DNA of 64,000 nt from Pseudomonas denitrificans (nom. rej.) (GCF_008807415.1 NZ_CP043626.1:5246501-5310500), one strand, 5' to 3'; shown: positions 15,301 to 22,605, counted from the stretch's first letter. Notes: generated by a model from the sequence alone, not told the origin. Numbers and translations: made by a program.

Positions 15301-17552
15301 CTGGAGACCGCGCCCCCACGGTTGTCGAGGCTGCCGGCGTTGAGGGTCAGGCTGCCCTGGCTGAGCAGGGCGCCGTTACCACTGTTGTCGAGCGCGCCGG
15401 CCAGTTGCAGCCAGAGGCTGTTCTGGCTGTTCACCCGGCCGCCCTGGCTGTTGTCCAGGCTCTGCCCGGTGATGCTCAGGCCGTCGCGGCCGGCCAGGGT
15501 GCCGGCGCGGTTGGCGATGCGCTGCACCTGCAGCTCGAGGCCGGCGTCGCCGATGACCTTGCCGACGCCGTTGTCCAGGCTGGCAGCCTGCACAGCGACC
15601 TTGGCGCGGCTGGAGATTTCGCCGCCCTGGTTGAGCAGGTCGGTGCCTTTGACGCTGACGCCGTTGTTGGCGGCGATGAGGCCGCCGTTGCGGTTGTCGA
15701 GCAGCCCGGCGTCGAGGTTCAGCGCGCCCTGGGCGAGCAGTTCGCCGCCCTGCTGGCTGAAGCTGTCGGCCTTGGCCTGCAGGTCACCCTTGGCATTCAC
15801 GCTGCCCCGGGCGTTGTTCACCTGGCTGGCCGTCAGGCGCAGTGCCGCGCCGCTGTCGAGGGCGCCGCCCTGGCTATTGTCCAGCTGGCCGACGTCGATC
15901 TTCAGGTCGCCCAGGCTGCTGATCACGCCCAGCGCGCTGTTGTTCAGGCTCCCCCCGGAAAGGGTCACGCCGGCGTCGCCGACCACCAGCCCGCCCCGGT
16001 TGTCGAGGTTGCCGGCCTGCACGCCTAGCGCGCCCTTGGCCGAGAGCAGGCCATCGGCCTGGTTGTCGAGCGTGTGCTGGACGCGGGCCTGCAGGGTGCC
16101 GTTGCTGACCAGGGTGCCCTTGCCGCTGTTGTCGAGGCTGTCGAGGGTGAAGTCCAGCGACTGCTCGGCGGAGAACAGGCCGAGGCGGTTGTCCAGCGCG
16201 CCGCCGCTGACTTGCAGGCGGTTGGCGACGGCCTGGCCGTTGCGGTTGTCCAGGCGCGCGGCGTGGAGCGTCAGTTGATCGCTGGCGAGCAGGCGGCCCT
16301 GGCGGTTGTCCAGGCTGGCAGCGCTGACGCGGGTGATGGCGCCCTTGAACGCGCCGCCCTGGTTGTCCAGGCTGCCGCTGGCGTTGGCGTCCAGGTTGCG
16401 GCTGGCAACCACGCTGCCGCTGTTGCGCAGGTTCTGCGCGGTGATCGCCACGTCGCCCTGGGCGTTGCGGCTGTTGTCCGGGTTGACGCCGGCTTCGACG
16501 ACGCCGCTGTTGCTGACCTGCGCGGCGGTGAGCGCGACACGCTGGCCGGCCGCGAGGCTCTGGCTGTTGCTCAACTGGCCGCTGGCGTTCAGCTCGGCGA
16601 CGCCGCTGGCGTAGGCCGGGCCGGTGACTGCAATGTCGCTGGCCTTGGCGCGCAGGTTGCCGGCGGCGCTGGTGCGGGCCAGGGTCAGCTGGCCGTTGGC
16701 GTCGATCTGGATGTCGCCGCCGCTGGCGGCCATGTTGCCGGCGAGTTTTACGCCCACGCCCTGCTCGGTGCCCACCAGGCGGATGGCGCCGGCGTACATG
16801 CCGCCCAGCGCGGAGCTGTCGATGGCCAGTTGCGGCTTGGCGCTGCCGTCGTCGGCCTTGGCGGTGGCGGCGAGGGTCTCGGCGTCCACCTGGTTGCGGC
16901 CGGTCACCACGGCGAGTTGCTGCGCGTAGAGGTCGGCGTTGAGCTTGGCGCTGCGGGTGATCAGCTCGAACTGGTCGAGGTTGCTGGCATTCAGGCCGGC
17001 GCCTTCGACGCTGATCTCGCCGCCGTCGACGTCGTAGCCACGCAGGCGCTCGCCATCCATCAGCGGCTTGCCGGTGGTCAGGGTGGCGCGCGGGGTATTG
17101 ATGAAGCCACAGCCGTTGCAGGTGATGCCATGAGGGTTGGCGACGATGACGTGGGCGGCCTGCCCGGCCACTTCGGTGTAGCCGCGCAGTTGCGAGGGGT
17201 TGGCCCCGGTGACTTCGTTGAGGATCTTGTTGGCCGCGCCGCCCTTGAGGTTCGGGTTGCCGACGATGATCCCGCCCAGCTGGGTGGACTGGGTCTTGCC
17301 GGTGGCGTTGTTGAGGATCAGGCCGTTCTGCCCGACGTTGTAGTCGCTGAACTTGTTGTGGGAGAGCCCCGCGCCGTTGGGCGTGGCGATGTTCACCACG
17401 GGCACGCCATTGCCCGCCGCGCCCAGGTGCGTATTGCCACCGGCTGCCGCGTCCACCGCCAGCTCGGCCGCTGCCGCGACGATGGGGTTGAGGATCAGGA
17501 TGCCGGCAAGCACGCTGGCAATGGCCTGGTACAACGGGTGGCGTACGTCCAT
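6315..17552 (-). CDS. cdiA: CdiA-type two-partner secreted filamentous haemagglutinin with Ntox17-like toxin tip
   Basis: About 3745 residues, a TpsA exoprotein. Order: signal sequence (to about residue 30, LNPIVAAAA); TPS secretion domain with NPNL near residue 99 and NPHGITCNGCGF near 139; long FHA-1 beta-helix of 'LDNRGG/LxNSGG' repeats; a middle region (NPELTSLKSFLSSDYLLGQL) in the place of the receptor-binding domain; FHA-2 repeats of 'AGRDVxLxA' type; a pre-toxin segment with NIENLTDLLG in place of VENN; and a last ~75 residues with SPRRVGID, EFVVFDK and HGHVRSWKDLHPDMQ, which I recognise as polymorphic toxin type 17 (Ntox17). It is exported by CdiB and delivers the toxin to neighbours. 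ATG 17552 has GGGAGA upstream. The toxin tip is AT-richer than the rest. Confidence 0.92.
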   Translation of the reverse strand: MDVRHPLYQAIASVLAGILILNPIVAAAAELAVDAAAGGNTHLGAAGNGVPVVNIATPNGAGLSHNKFSDYNVGQNGLILNNATGKTQSTQLGGIIVGNPNLKGGAANKILNEVTGANPSQLRGYTEVAGQAAHVIVANPHGITCNGCGFINTPRATLTTGKPLMDGERLRGYDVDGGEISVEGAGLNASNLDQFELITRSAKLNADLYAQQLAVVTGRNQVDAETLAATAKADDGSAKPQLAIDSSALGGMYAGAIRLVGTEQGVGVKLAGNMAASGGDIQIDANGQLTLARTSAAGNLRAKASDIAVTGPAYASGVAELNASGQLSNSQSLAAGQRVALTAAQVSNSGVVEAGVNPDNSRNAQGDVAITAQNLRNSGSVVASRNLDANASGSLDNQGGAFKGAITRVSAASLDNRQGRLLASDQLTLHAARLDNRNGQAVANRLQVSGGALDNRLGLFSAEQSLDFTLDSLDNSGKGTLVSNGTLQARVQHTLDNQADGLLSAKGALGVQAGNLDNRGGLVVGDAGVTLSGGSLNNSALGVISSLGDLKIDVGQLDNSQGGALDSGAALRLTASQVNNARGSVNAKGDLQAKADSFSQQGGELLAQGALNLDAGLLDNRNGGLIAANNGVSVKGTDLLNQGGEISSRAKVAVQAASLDNGVGKVIGDAGLELQVQRIANRAGTLAGRDGLSITGQSLDNSQGGRVNSQNSLWLQLAGALDNSGNGALLSQGSLTLNAGSLDNRGGAVSSAGLLFSRLAGALDNRGGKLLSDGSIDLAGADLNNAGGILSAAGDIRLQGAKLDNSQQGRIVTDAAIHLATAQLDNSQGGSLSARGVIDGRIAGLDQHGGGQLIGQGGVDLDLQGGALNNAGGLLGSPGQLALRNVASLDNRGGEISSDRGFALTTGALLNQGGKILSGDRLTLTSGALNNSNAGVLSGSNGLSVSAASLDNSQGGTLASRGDLLVRSQGALDNHGDGALVASGKLDVGSASLNNQGGLLSATGDLLLATGTADNRDGRLLAQGRLDASTADLDNRDGVISGARGLDLGAGNVLNGASATGKLGGLITSQGALTLRGGKLESTGGGEISAKGDLHLIVAQLIQRQAALIGEGKVTLDLGNGAQRGDFDNRGGLLSATGALQINGLGNLDNRGGEISASQGFALTASGQLDNGDSGRIISAGQLELNAGALRNVSQGLLSGWQGLVVNAASLDNSSSGTLSSRDGALTLTVSGALDNHDEGALVSKGKLSLDAGSLNNAGGIVSTQGGLDLTVGGDVDNSNGGLLSAQGSLTGSAKAVDNRAGQISAASVDYDASSLNNSGGSLVSQGALRLGLLGALLNIGAGSKIASGGPLNLSVGSLENRGGQLASQGLLKVLAGRFDNSVGGTVAAQDDLTLQLTAELLNGQDGLVFSKAGQLNLSAASIANGGGTLQGQGDTTLKTTGALGNQNGRIISQTGQLDLGSGSLDNSGGVINAANGNLKLVTGQFSNNAGTTQAKALDITATGGIDNRAGHLSAVSGDNRISTTDLNNQGGGLYAGSLLYLRGNQLLNDGAALGQGGKIGAGNLDASLGGALNNQFGLIESSGNLTLGAASINNVVGAIRALGQTPVSLLRTASPSQMKIVSGGLLNNNLGRIEGATQDLILQTGALQNGGGNVLHVGTGTFGVDLAQAGGNFTSNGSLTYQAASWTNNAIIQARNLDLDIGQLDQGQYGQLLAAQSLVGRGGNWANAGLIASDGSLDIQLGGTYSGAGRTTSVGSFNLGADVIDLTGSLAGGQGVTLNANTLNNRGRVTAGGNLTASAGTLNNYGTLGGAGDVRLSAWNLRNDGEPNGALIFSGGDMQLRAQNFTNRYANVYSLGSLDFAADDNGGRAASLDNLSATLESQGDMRLNVGALNNQRVVLVVNNAGKYTAQIIEVSCYKYFNDGNADCSGGKENQVWEVTERDKLEVLQASAASSISAGGNLNLLGDSINNASSVISAGQNLYANVASLSNEGVVTGETETLRVLRSERTRDHASRSNEAKAFTDQYWVDSPNYVNDPAAMATALSHFIARTEKEYPQYGSTTQLNSGDQSYAGIIQAAGNVSITATSEINNSVIRNNYTFVNPGQKTGDTAIGASPVATVVPINSQLPPDLAQQQVNPITLPGFSLPTGSNGLFRLSGEQGSGGAAGSVQGGGELAFNGQNLGTGQREQALGGAVGGADNVALGGGASTANATSGNGFDIPRVQGLPSSATPSNSHKYLIETNPELTSLKSFLSSDYLLGQLGYDPDKSQKRLGDGLYEQRLIQQAVAARTGQRFIDGMASDEALFRYLMDNAIAYKDSLQLSVGVGLSAEQVAALTHDIVWLEEAEVNGEKVLVPVLYLAQAENRLGPTGALIQGQDVTLISGGALDNAGTLRASNNLSASASNLSNSGLIQAGNRLDLLADDSIRNAAGGIIAGRDVSLTALTGDVINERSVTRIDSAQSANRTWTTSFADSAARIEAANSLDISAGRDVSNLGGVLQSRGDLFIGADRDVNIASVEVTNGQLNGRRYYSETTTQLGAEASAGRDLDISAGRDLNAVASRLDAARDAALSAGRDVTLASAADESHSYSNTRKTKSKNDRVEQQSTVLTAGGDVSLYAGQDLGVIGSQVKGGGNVALDAERDVAIVATQNEQYAYLYKKKEGSFGKSKTKTSESYAEANVDSVIQAGKDLTVNISKAEDGGIRLNGGRDLVVAGSQLQAGNDLMLGATRDIAILASEQDQASASGKSKSSAFGVSKTKEVRNSASTEQVGSILQGGNDTVLVAGRNVDVNASRIGARRDVELHAGKLDATGDINIVAGSDSSSSYAEKQRSKWGISNSGNFVSINTASKAGNTSEQTVNAPSEIAAGRDVRMTSARDINVVGSNIAAERTVGMQADRDVNILPGESTSSAKDWEKKRQTGLGWKAEETTGVAYLGIDWNAEHGKQVDTAAAGSQVRAGEDLDIRAGRDIRQQGSDLDAGRDIRLVAGRDIVADAGQDTSEQERVKRHQRASIGVQGSQSISTGIQNFGHLGDGETVFGKVSSVLKTIDGTSDAGASASIYVGANQEQSNKQAQQYDARNSTLNAGRDIIAQAGRDITLQGTQADAGRNILLDAGRDLSIQSSQSNYRSKDHSDSVSGSVGIGVGNYNVASQQGSSSIGSNGSGTNTSNSGIYGAGSVAWNDQEQNGSRQNNAHLNAGGDIDLRSGRDTLIAGATVEGGGVKIDVGRDLTVASVRDQDRIEGNGQSHSGSGGFGGGSGAISVSKTDGKRNWVGEQTRIQGRDSVDIYTEGHTQLDGAVIASNTGDLLLNTGTFGHSDLYDKDRYKSVDITSGMAYNSKENQDNGKTTNDQAQVPNKYIEGSYDIRNAEQVNRATVGAGEIVVRDNPGQDLSGLNRDTDKAQELLKDEHKGEDLYLSSNSVEKVGQAAEVVGNAVPAVVDGFQRASARKDLATGTPDERSAAAVKLLQYQVGSDADTPAGKELGERLADLARRDPAAASEALNAIQQLQNTLAPPGSQNFAPALEIGAVALIALAAGGVVVSTNPEYQQKVADLLASLPEAQRRNIENLTDLLGIEGFPIHKGDFGKFIFPAADKDTSTPATSGYGADGKVELPSSTGGSGIQQNGGWSTTSPAGEVPAPGNMYSESPLDYEAAPYHGKNDNAVKSKAPANGQAALDGSIQVKPTSPRRVGIDYDAGEFVVFDKTIDTTYHGHVRSWKDLHPDMQRALQSAGLVDRKGKILVGNN

Positions 17553-17608
17553 GTGGGAATCTCCCAAGTGCCGGCAGATGCCAGCTACTAGCTAAAGAGC
17601 GAATCGGT

Positions 17609-19309
17609 TCAGAAGAAGAGGTCGACGCGGAAATACACCGGGTGCTCGCGTCGCTCGATGATGTCCGGGCGCTCCAGGGAGCGCGCCAGGGTCACGGAGG
17701 CGGCGGCGTACTGCCCGCGCGCACTGAACTCCAGGCCGTGGCCGCTCATGCGTCCGGAGAGGCCCGGGTTGTATTGGCCGTGCTCGATGGCGCCGAAGTC
17801 GTAGGCGTAGGCCACGCCGTACTCCTGCACCCAGGGCAGCAGCGGCTCCCAGGTCACGGCGCGGCGCCAGCGCAGCTGGTTGCGCCAGTAGTAGCCGGAG
17901 TCGCCGGAGAGGGTCTGGTCCTTGAAGCCGCGGATCGAGCTGAGGCCGCCCAGGCTGATGCGCTGCGGGCTGTAGAGCACGTCTTCGCTGTGCTGGCCGG
18001 TGGCGAGGCTTTCGAAGCTGAAGGCTTGCTCCCACAGCGTGAACGGCTGCAGGTAGCTCAGGGTCAGGCTGTATTTGTTGTAGCGGGCGGTGGGGCTGCC
18101 GTGCGGGGCGCCATGCTCGTCATCCTGCGCGCCGAAGGCACCGATGCCGCGCTGCCAGCCGATGTCGGCGTTGACGAAGGCGCTGCCGATGCGCCGGCCA
18201 TGGTTGAAGCCCAGGTTGAATTCGCTGAGGTGGGTGCTGGAGACGTCGAGCAGGGTGTCGTCGATGTAGTTGCGCGTGCGCTGGTGGCTGAGGCCGAAGT
18301 TCACCCCGGTCTTGCTCACGTCGTCGCGGTGCAGCACGCGCTCGGCGCCCAGCTGGTGGGTCTCGTTGTCGCCGTCGTACTTGAAGGCGAAGCCGGCGTC
18401 TTCGTTGCGGGTGCGGTAGTAGTTGCGGCTGTAGCTGTAGTTGAAAGTCCACCAGCCGTAGGGAACGCTGTACCACAGGCTCTGGTTGTCGGAGTGCTTC
18501 CAGTGGTCGCTGACCACGTCCTCGCCGTAGCGCAGGCCGAACTGGTCGGCCAGGCCCAGCGGGCTGTCCCAGTCGAGGCCGACGCCGGCCTGCTGTTCGC
18601 CGGAGGTCGCGTCGCCGTTGTTGTCGCGGCTGGCGGAGACGCGCCAGGGTTTGCTGCGCTCACCCTTGAGCTGCACGCGGCTGCCGCCCACTTCCTTGCC
18701 CGGCACCAGCTCCATCTGCGCCTGGCGCGAGGGCAGGCGGTTGATCTGGTCGACCAGCTGTTCCAGGTCACGCAGGTTGAGGACTTCGCCGGTGGTGCCG
18801 GGGAAGGTCATGGCCAGCTCGCGTTCGCTGGCCAGCTCGGACTGGTCGAAGCCCTCGAGGCGGCCCTCGACCACGATGATCTTCAGCTCGCCACTGGAGA
18901 GGTCCTGCTGCGGCAGGTAGGCGCGGGTGGTGACGAAGCCGCGCGAGAGGTAGTGGTCGGTGATGCCCTTGAGCAGCTCGTTGAGCTGGTTCACGCCCAG
19001 GCATTGACCCTGGTACGGCGCCAGCAGCGCTTCGCGCGAACGCGCGTCGAGGTGCTCGGCGCCTTCGAGGCTGATGCTGCGGACAGTGAAGCAACGGGTG
19101 TCCGGCGCGGTGGTCGGCGGCGCCTCGGTCGGTGCCTTGCCGGGGAGCTGCTTGAGCTCTTCCAGGCGCTTCTGCTGTTCGCGCAGCAATTGTTCCTGGC
19201 GCTGGCGCTGAAGGTCGTTGTCACCCGGTGAGGGGAGTGGCGCGGCAAAGCTTGCCGAGGCACAGCAGAATGCCAGGACGGGCATCCAGCCACGGTAGAG
19301 AGCATGCAT
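17609..19309 (-). CDS. cdiB: CdiB-type outer-membrane TpsB transporter (ShlB/FhaC family)
   Basis: 566 residues from ATG 19309 (MHALYRGWMPVL), with signal peptide ending near ASFAAPLP. A Gln/Arg-rich coil (QRQRQEQLLREQQKRLEELK) is followed by a POTRA region with 'RSISLEGAEHL' and 'RGFVTTRAYLPQQDLSSGEL', then a 16-strand barrel. 'SIRGFKDQTLSGDSGYYWRN' is the conserved loop-6 (V/I)RG(Y/F) motif, and the protein ends in 'VYFRVDLFF', a barrel-type terminal Phe. It exports CdiA across the outer membrane using the TPS domain. The gene is 56 bases upstream of cdiA on the same strand. A longer frame from an upstream codon adds 13 residues that do not fit a signal peptide. Confidence 0.92.
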   Translation of the reverse strand: MHALYRGWMPVLAFCCASASFAAPLPSPGDNDLQRQRQEQLLREQQKRLEELKQLPGKAPTEAPPTTAPDTRCFTVRSISLEGAEHLDARSREALLAPYQGQCLGVNQLNELLKGITDHYLSRGFVTTRAYLPQQDLSSGELKIIVVEGRLEGFDQSELASERELAMTFPGTTGEVLNLRDLEQLVDQINRLPSRQAQMELVPGKEVGGSRVQLKGERSKPWRVSASRDNNGDATSGEQQAGVGLDWDSPLGLADQFGLRYGEDVVSDHWKHSDNQSLWYSVPYGWWTFNYSYSRNYYRTRNEDAGFAFKYDGDNETHQLGAERVLHRDDVSKTGVNFGLSHQRTRNYIDDTLLDVSSTHLSEFNLGFNHGRRIGSAFVNADIGWQRGIGAFGAQDDEHGAPHGSPTARYNKYSLTLSYLQPFTLWEQAFSFESLATGQHSEDVLYSPQRISLGGLSSIRGFKDQTLSGDSGYYWRNQLRWRRAVTWEPLLPWVQEYGVAYAYDFGAIEHGQYNPGLSGRMSGHGLEFSARGQYAAASVTLARSLERPDIIERREHPVYFRVDLFF

Positions 19310-19327
19310 CCTTACGATCCCTGTCTT

Positions 19328-19371
19328 CTGGCCAGGCGGCCAGTTCATCCAAAAAGACGAATTGGATCATA
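19328..19371 (-). promoter_or_regulatory. Putative cdiBA promoter and leader stem
   Basis: On the minus strand TATGAT (19366-19371) is a good -10 element about 60 bases before the cdiB start. No convincing -35 is seen. A stem CTGGCC-AGGC-GGCCAG (19328-19343) would lie in the leader. The region (19310-19476) is AT-richer than the flanks. Tentative. Confidence 0.3.
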
Positions 19372-19476
19372 TTTGATACATGATGCCCTTAGGCCATTAC
19401 CCCGACGAACTGTAAGCCATTTCCCATTTTCTGGGAGATGCCGCGCACAAACGAAGCTTGCCTGTGCGCCTGATTG

Positions 19477-19725
19477 TCACACTTTGGGTACCAGCGCCGG
19501 CAGCAATTGCCGGGAGATCGCCTCGCGCACGGCGGGCAGCAGGGTCGCATTCCCCGCGAGCATTTCCTCCACCAGGCGGCGCAGCGCCAGCGAGCGCTCC
19601 GGGGTCAGGCCGCGCACGGCGTATTCGCAGGCCTGCTCGGCGGTGATGCCCGGCGGCACGGCGAAACCCAGCGCTTGCAGGCGTTCGCGGAAATCGTCCT
19701 GGTCGATCAGGTCGGCGTGCATCAT
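19477..19725 (-). CDS. Small conserved-looking hypothetical protein (81-82 residues)
   Basis: Starts MMHADLIDQDDFRERLQALG with AAGGAG 9-10 bases upstream of the first ATG (19725; a second ATG is at 19722). The protein is helical and slightly acidic, with 'GITAEQACEYAVRGLTPERSLALRRLVEEMLAGNATLLPAVREAI'. No signal peptide or membrane segment. I do not recognise the family. Core-like codon use and a clear ribosome site argue that it is real. It lies between the dioxygenase gene and cdiB on the same strand, with a 278-base upstream gap, so it probably has its own promoter. Confidence 0.6.
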   Translation of the reverse strand: MMHADLIDQDDFRERLQALGFAVPPGITAEQACEYAVRGLTPERSLALRRLVEEMLAGNATLLPAVREAISRQLLPALVPKV

Positions 19726-19868
19726 CGCGGGTCTCCTTGGGAGCGGCAGGGGTCTGCATCGATTCTGGTAAGCCCGGCGGGGCGCGGCAAGCATCTGTCC
19801 GACGGAATGTCCGCGGCGGGCAAGCGCAGGTCGTTTTCGGCTAACCGAGGCGGCGGCGCGACGCGCAG

Positions 19869-19986
19869 ACTGGCTTCCATACCCCGCAGCCGGCACCGGC
19901 GCCAGCTGCGGGGCCTCGCACACTGAGAGCCCGAACCGGCTCGATTTGTCCCCTGCCGCGCGTCGGGCGCCGCAGGGGATTTTTTT
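19869..19986 (+). ncRNA. Candidate small RNA ending in an intrinsic terminator
   Basis: On the plus strand two strong stems follow each other. CCCCGCAG (19882-19889) pairs with CTGCGGGG (19906-19913), and CCCCTGC (19950-19956) pairs with GCAGGGG (19972-19978), followed by seven T (19980-19986). No plus-strand gene ends here, so a short plus-strand transcript is the simplest explanation. It could also be part of the leader of the minus-strand 82-residue gene. No known sRNA family is recognised. Confidence 0.35.
19950..19986 (+). terminator. Rho-independent terminator, plus strand
   Basis: GC-rich stem CCCCTGC...GCAGGGG followed by ATTTTTTT, the strongest textbook terminator in the left half of the window. 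It points toward the 3' end of the dioxygenase gene, which is transcribed the other way. Confidence 0.65.
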
Positions 19987-20003
19987 GTCCGGCTTGCGCC
20001 GCT

Positions 20004-21182
20004 TCACCGCTCGCGCTGCAGCACCAGGATGCGCGACAGCAGTTCGTCGCGGTCGATGTAGCAGCCCTGCAGGTGCCGTTCGCCGCTGGCCGGGTCGAAG
20101 GCGGTGCGGGCGTGCAGGGTGCGGCGGTTGTCGAAGCACCACATCTGCCCGGCGCGCAACTTCTGTTGCAGACGGAAGCGCGGGTCACGGGTGAGCGTGA
20201 GGAAGGCCCGCCAGGCGTGATACAGCGCATCCATGCGCTCGGCCGGGGCGTCGAAGGGGCCGCGCAGGAAGTTGGCGATGCGGATCTCGCTGATCTCGCC
20301 CCGCGCGTCCAGGGCGATCACCGGCGCCAGGCAGCGGTAGTCGCTGCGGCGGTCCTTGTTGCGGAATTCGATGGGCATCTCGCAGAGCGTGCGGAAGTCT
20401 TCCGGCGCTTCGTCGCGCAGTGCCTGGGCGATGGCGAAGCCGTCGACGAACACGCTGTCGCCGCCGTCGGCGTTGTTCACCAGGCAATGCAGGAATTGCA
20501 GCCCCGGTTGCAGTTCGCGGGTCGGCAGGTCGGTGTGCAGCGGCAGGTTGAATGCGGTGTAGGCGTTGCTGTCGGCGGCCGCGGCCTTGGACTTCACATC
20601 GAACAGCACACCGAAATTGGTCTCGCGGATGAAGGCGATGCGCTGGGCGATGCGGTGCAGGGAGCCGGGCGCGGTGGGCACGCCATCCACGCGGCTGAGG
20701 CCGAGGTCGCGCAGGGCGAGCATCCATTCCAGCAGTGCCGAGTCGTCATCCATCAACTGGTCGTGCTGGAATTCCGGCACCTCGAAGTCGCGGCGCCAGA
20801 CGCGGGTGGTCTGGTGCGCAGCGAGGCGTTCGGCGCGGGACTCATCGTCGTAGGCGTGGGCGCGCAGCCAGCCCGGGTCGTACTGACTGCGGTGGCCATC
20901 GCTCCAGTGCACACACAGATAGCCCAGTTCGATGGCGGCCCGTTCGGGCGCAAGATCGGCGGGCACGTCGATGATCTCCAGCACCTGCTCACGGGTGACC
21001 GCGTAGACGCAGTCGCCGCACGGGCAGTTGTCGCGCAGCCACTGGTGATGGAAGGGACTGACGCGGCCGTCGTCCCATACCAGGTCGAGGCGGTTGGTCT
21101 GCGGACGCAACGAGGTCAGCGCAGCGGTCTGTGGATAAGTGCGCCAGTCGGCGATGGTGGGACGTTCCAGCGTCGTTTCCAT
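20004..21182 (-). CDS. Gamma-butyrobetaine dioxygenase (BBOX/TauD family)
   Basis: 392 residues, a Fe(II)/2-oxoglutarate dioxygenase that hydroxylates gamma-butyrobetaine to L-carnitine. The N-terminal GBBH-like domain has the zinc-type cysteines 'WLRDNCPCGDCV'. The catalytic domain shows the iron HxD pair in 'LPLHTDLPTRE' and the distal His in 'DNRRTLHARTAFDP', with the 2-oxoglutarate-binding Arg in the C-terminal 'RHLQGCYIDRDELLSRI'. Length is typical (about 380-400). It is the last gene of a run with the carnitine catabolic genes (13 bases from the hydrolase gene), so its product carnitine would feed CdhA directly. Confidence 0.88.
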   Translation of the reverse strand: METTLERPTIADWRTYPQTAALTSLRPQTNRLDLVWDDGRVSPFHHQWLRDNCPCGDCVYAVTREQVLEIIDVPADLAPERAAIELGYLCVHWSDGHRSQYDPGWLRAHAYDDESRAERLAAHQTTRVWRRDFEVPEFQHDQLMDDDSALLEWMLALRDLGLSRVDGVPTAPGSLHRIAQRIAFIRETNFGVLFDVKSKAAAADSNAYTAFNLPLHTDLPTRELQPGLQFLHCLVNNADGGDSVFVDGFAIAQALRDEAPEDFRTLCEMPIEFRNKDRRSDYRCLAPVIALDARGEISEIRIANFLRGPFDAPAERMDALYHAWRAFLTLTRDPRFRLQQKLRAGQMWCFDNRRTLHARTAFDPASGERHLQGCYIDRDELLSRILVLQRER

Positions 21183-21195
21183 GCTCTTCTCCTTG

Positions 21196-22125
21196 TCAGC
21201 TCAGGCTGCGGCGCAGGGCCGCGATCAGGGCGCCGCGCAGGGCATCTACTTCCGCCACGCGCCGGGCGCGCAGGCAGCCGTGGACGAGTCCGGCACCGGG
21301 GAAGTAATCCACCGCCACGCCGGCCTCACGCAGGCGGTCGCGGTACAGCGCGCCGTCGTCGCGCAGCGGGTCGAACTGGGCGACGGCGATGAAGGCCGGC
21401 GGCAGGCCGCCGAGGTCTTCGGCGAGCAGCGGCAGCGCCAGCGGGTCGCGCCGGTCGGCGGGGCGCGAGAGGTAGGCGGCGAGGTAGTCGTCCACCGCCG
21501 CACTGGTCATCAGCGGTGCGTCGGCGCAGGTGGTGCGCGAGGGTGTGTCGAGGTTGCCCAGCGCGGGGTAGATCAGCGCCTGGGCCAGCGGCAGCGCTTC
21601 ACCACTACCGCGCAGGGCCAGGCACAGCGCGGCGGCAAGGTTGGCGCCGCCGCTGTCGCCGGCGACCGCGATACGGGTTTTATCCACAGGCTCGCCGAGG
21701 CCGTCCCGGTGAATCCGCCGCCAGGTGTCGAGGCAGTCGTTGAGGGCCGCGGGATAAGGGTGCTCGGGCGCCAGCCGGTAACTGATGGCGACCACCAGCG
21801 CGCCCAGTTCGGCGGCCAGGGGAATGCAGATCATGTCGTGGGTGCGGGCGTTGCCCAGTACCCAGCCGCCACCGTGGATGTAGAAAATTGTCGGCCAGCC
21901 ATTCGCCGGCGGTGCGCCTTCGGGCCGGTAGAGGCGCAGCTCGACCAGGCCGTCAGGCTGTACGTCGCGCACCAGCAGGCCCGGCGGAACCGGTGGCGCA
22001 AAGGCGGCGGCCATGCGCTCGTAGTTTTCCCGCTGGGCGGCGAGCGTGGGGCCTTCCAGTGGGTGGGCCTCCGTCTCGGCGACGAAGGCCTGCATGGCAT
22101 CGGACAGCGGATAGCGCCGGCTCAC
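21196..22125 (-). CDS. Alpha/beta hydrolase, hormone-sensitive-lipase type
   Basis: 309 residues. It has the oxyanion motif HGGGW ('FYIHGGGWVLGNARTHD'), the nucleophile elbow GDSGG ('IAVAGDSGGANLAAALCLALRG') and the acid/base part 'PLRDDGALYRDRLREAG' and 'GLVHGCLRAR', which together define the HSL/GDXG esterase family. It corresponds in position to the lipolytic gene next to cdhB in P. aeruginosa (PA5384). A role in releasing short-chain acyl-carnitines is plausible but not shown. ATG 22125 follows the cdhB stop by only six bases, so it is co-transcribed. Confidence 0.82.
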   Translation of the reverse strand: MSRRYPLSDAMQAFVAETEAHPLEGPTLAAQRENYERMAAAFAPPVPPGLLVRDVQPDGLVELRLYRPEGAPPANGWPTIFYIHGGGWVLGNARTHDMICIPLAAELGALVVAISYRLAPEHPYPAALNDCLDTWRRIHRDGLGEPVDKTRIAVAGDSGGANLAAALCLALRGSGEALPLAQALIYPALGNLDTPSRTTCADAPLMTSAAVDDYLAAYLSRPADRRDPLALPLLAEDLGGLPPAFIAVAQFDPLRDDGALYRDRLREAGVAVDYFPGAGLVHGCLRARRVAEVDALRGALIAALRRSLS

Positions 22126-22131
22126 GGCGAA

Positions 22132-22605
22132 TCAGCCCGGCAGGCCGATGACGCGGCCCACGTAATCCGGGCGCGGCAATGGGCGATGGGCCTCGGCCAG
22201 CGCCAGCACGCGCTCGAGCACGACGCCTTCGAAGGGCGCCGAGCGCGCGCCACCTTCGAGGTTCACGTGCAGCAGCATCTGTTCGCTGGCGGCCAGGGCG
22301 AGGTCTTCTCCAGCGCGGTGCAGGCTGTGGAAAACCTGCAGGCGCTTGCGGTCGTGGGCGATCAGCTGGGTGCGCACTTCGACCCTCTCACCCTCCTTCA
22401 CCTCGTGCAGGTAGTTGAGGTGCACCTCGAGGGTGAACAGTGAATCGTTGGTCGCCGCGCGGTGCTCGGCGTCGAGGCCGAGGTGGTCCATCAGGGCGTC
22501 GGTGGCGTAGCTGAACAGCAGCAGGTAGAAGGCGTCGCGCAGGTGGCCGTTGTAGTCGGTCCACTCGGCGAGGATGGGGGTTTCGTAGGTTTTCAGGGCG
22601 TGCAT
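22132..22605 (-). CDS. cdhB: Hotdog thioesterase, betainyl-CoA thioesterase
   Basis: 157 residues with the 4-hydroxybenzoyl-CoA thioesterase signature 'EWTDYNGHLRDAFYLLLFSYATD' and the typical central strand 'LFTLEVHLNYLHEVKEGERVEVRTQL'. In carnitine breakdown, CdhB hydrolyses betainyl-CoA made by CdhC to glycine betaine and CoA. ATG 22605 (MHALKTYETPILAEW) follows the palindromic spacer after cdhA. The assignment rests on the motif plus the conserved order cdhC-cdhA-cdhB. Confidence 0.85.
   Translation of the reverse strand: MHALKTYETPILAEWTDYNGHLRDAFYLLLFSYATDALMDHLGLDAEHRAATNDSLFTLEVHLNYLHEVKEGERVEVRTQLIAHDRKRLQVFHSLHRAGEDLALAASEQMLLHVNLEGGARSAPFEGVVLERVLALAEAHRPLPRPDYVGRVIGLPG

Noticed and set aside
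9138..16278. Very long plus-strand open frames (over 2000 codons) opposite cdiA
   Set aside because: They mirror the cdiA repeats in antisense. GC-rich codons keep the opposite frames open. No ribosome site, no recognisable domain, composition dominated by Ala/Val/Gly.
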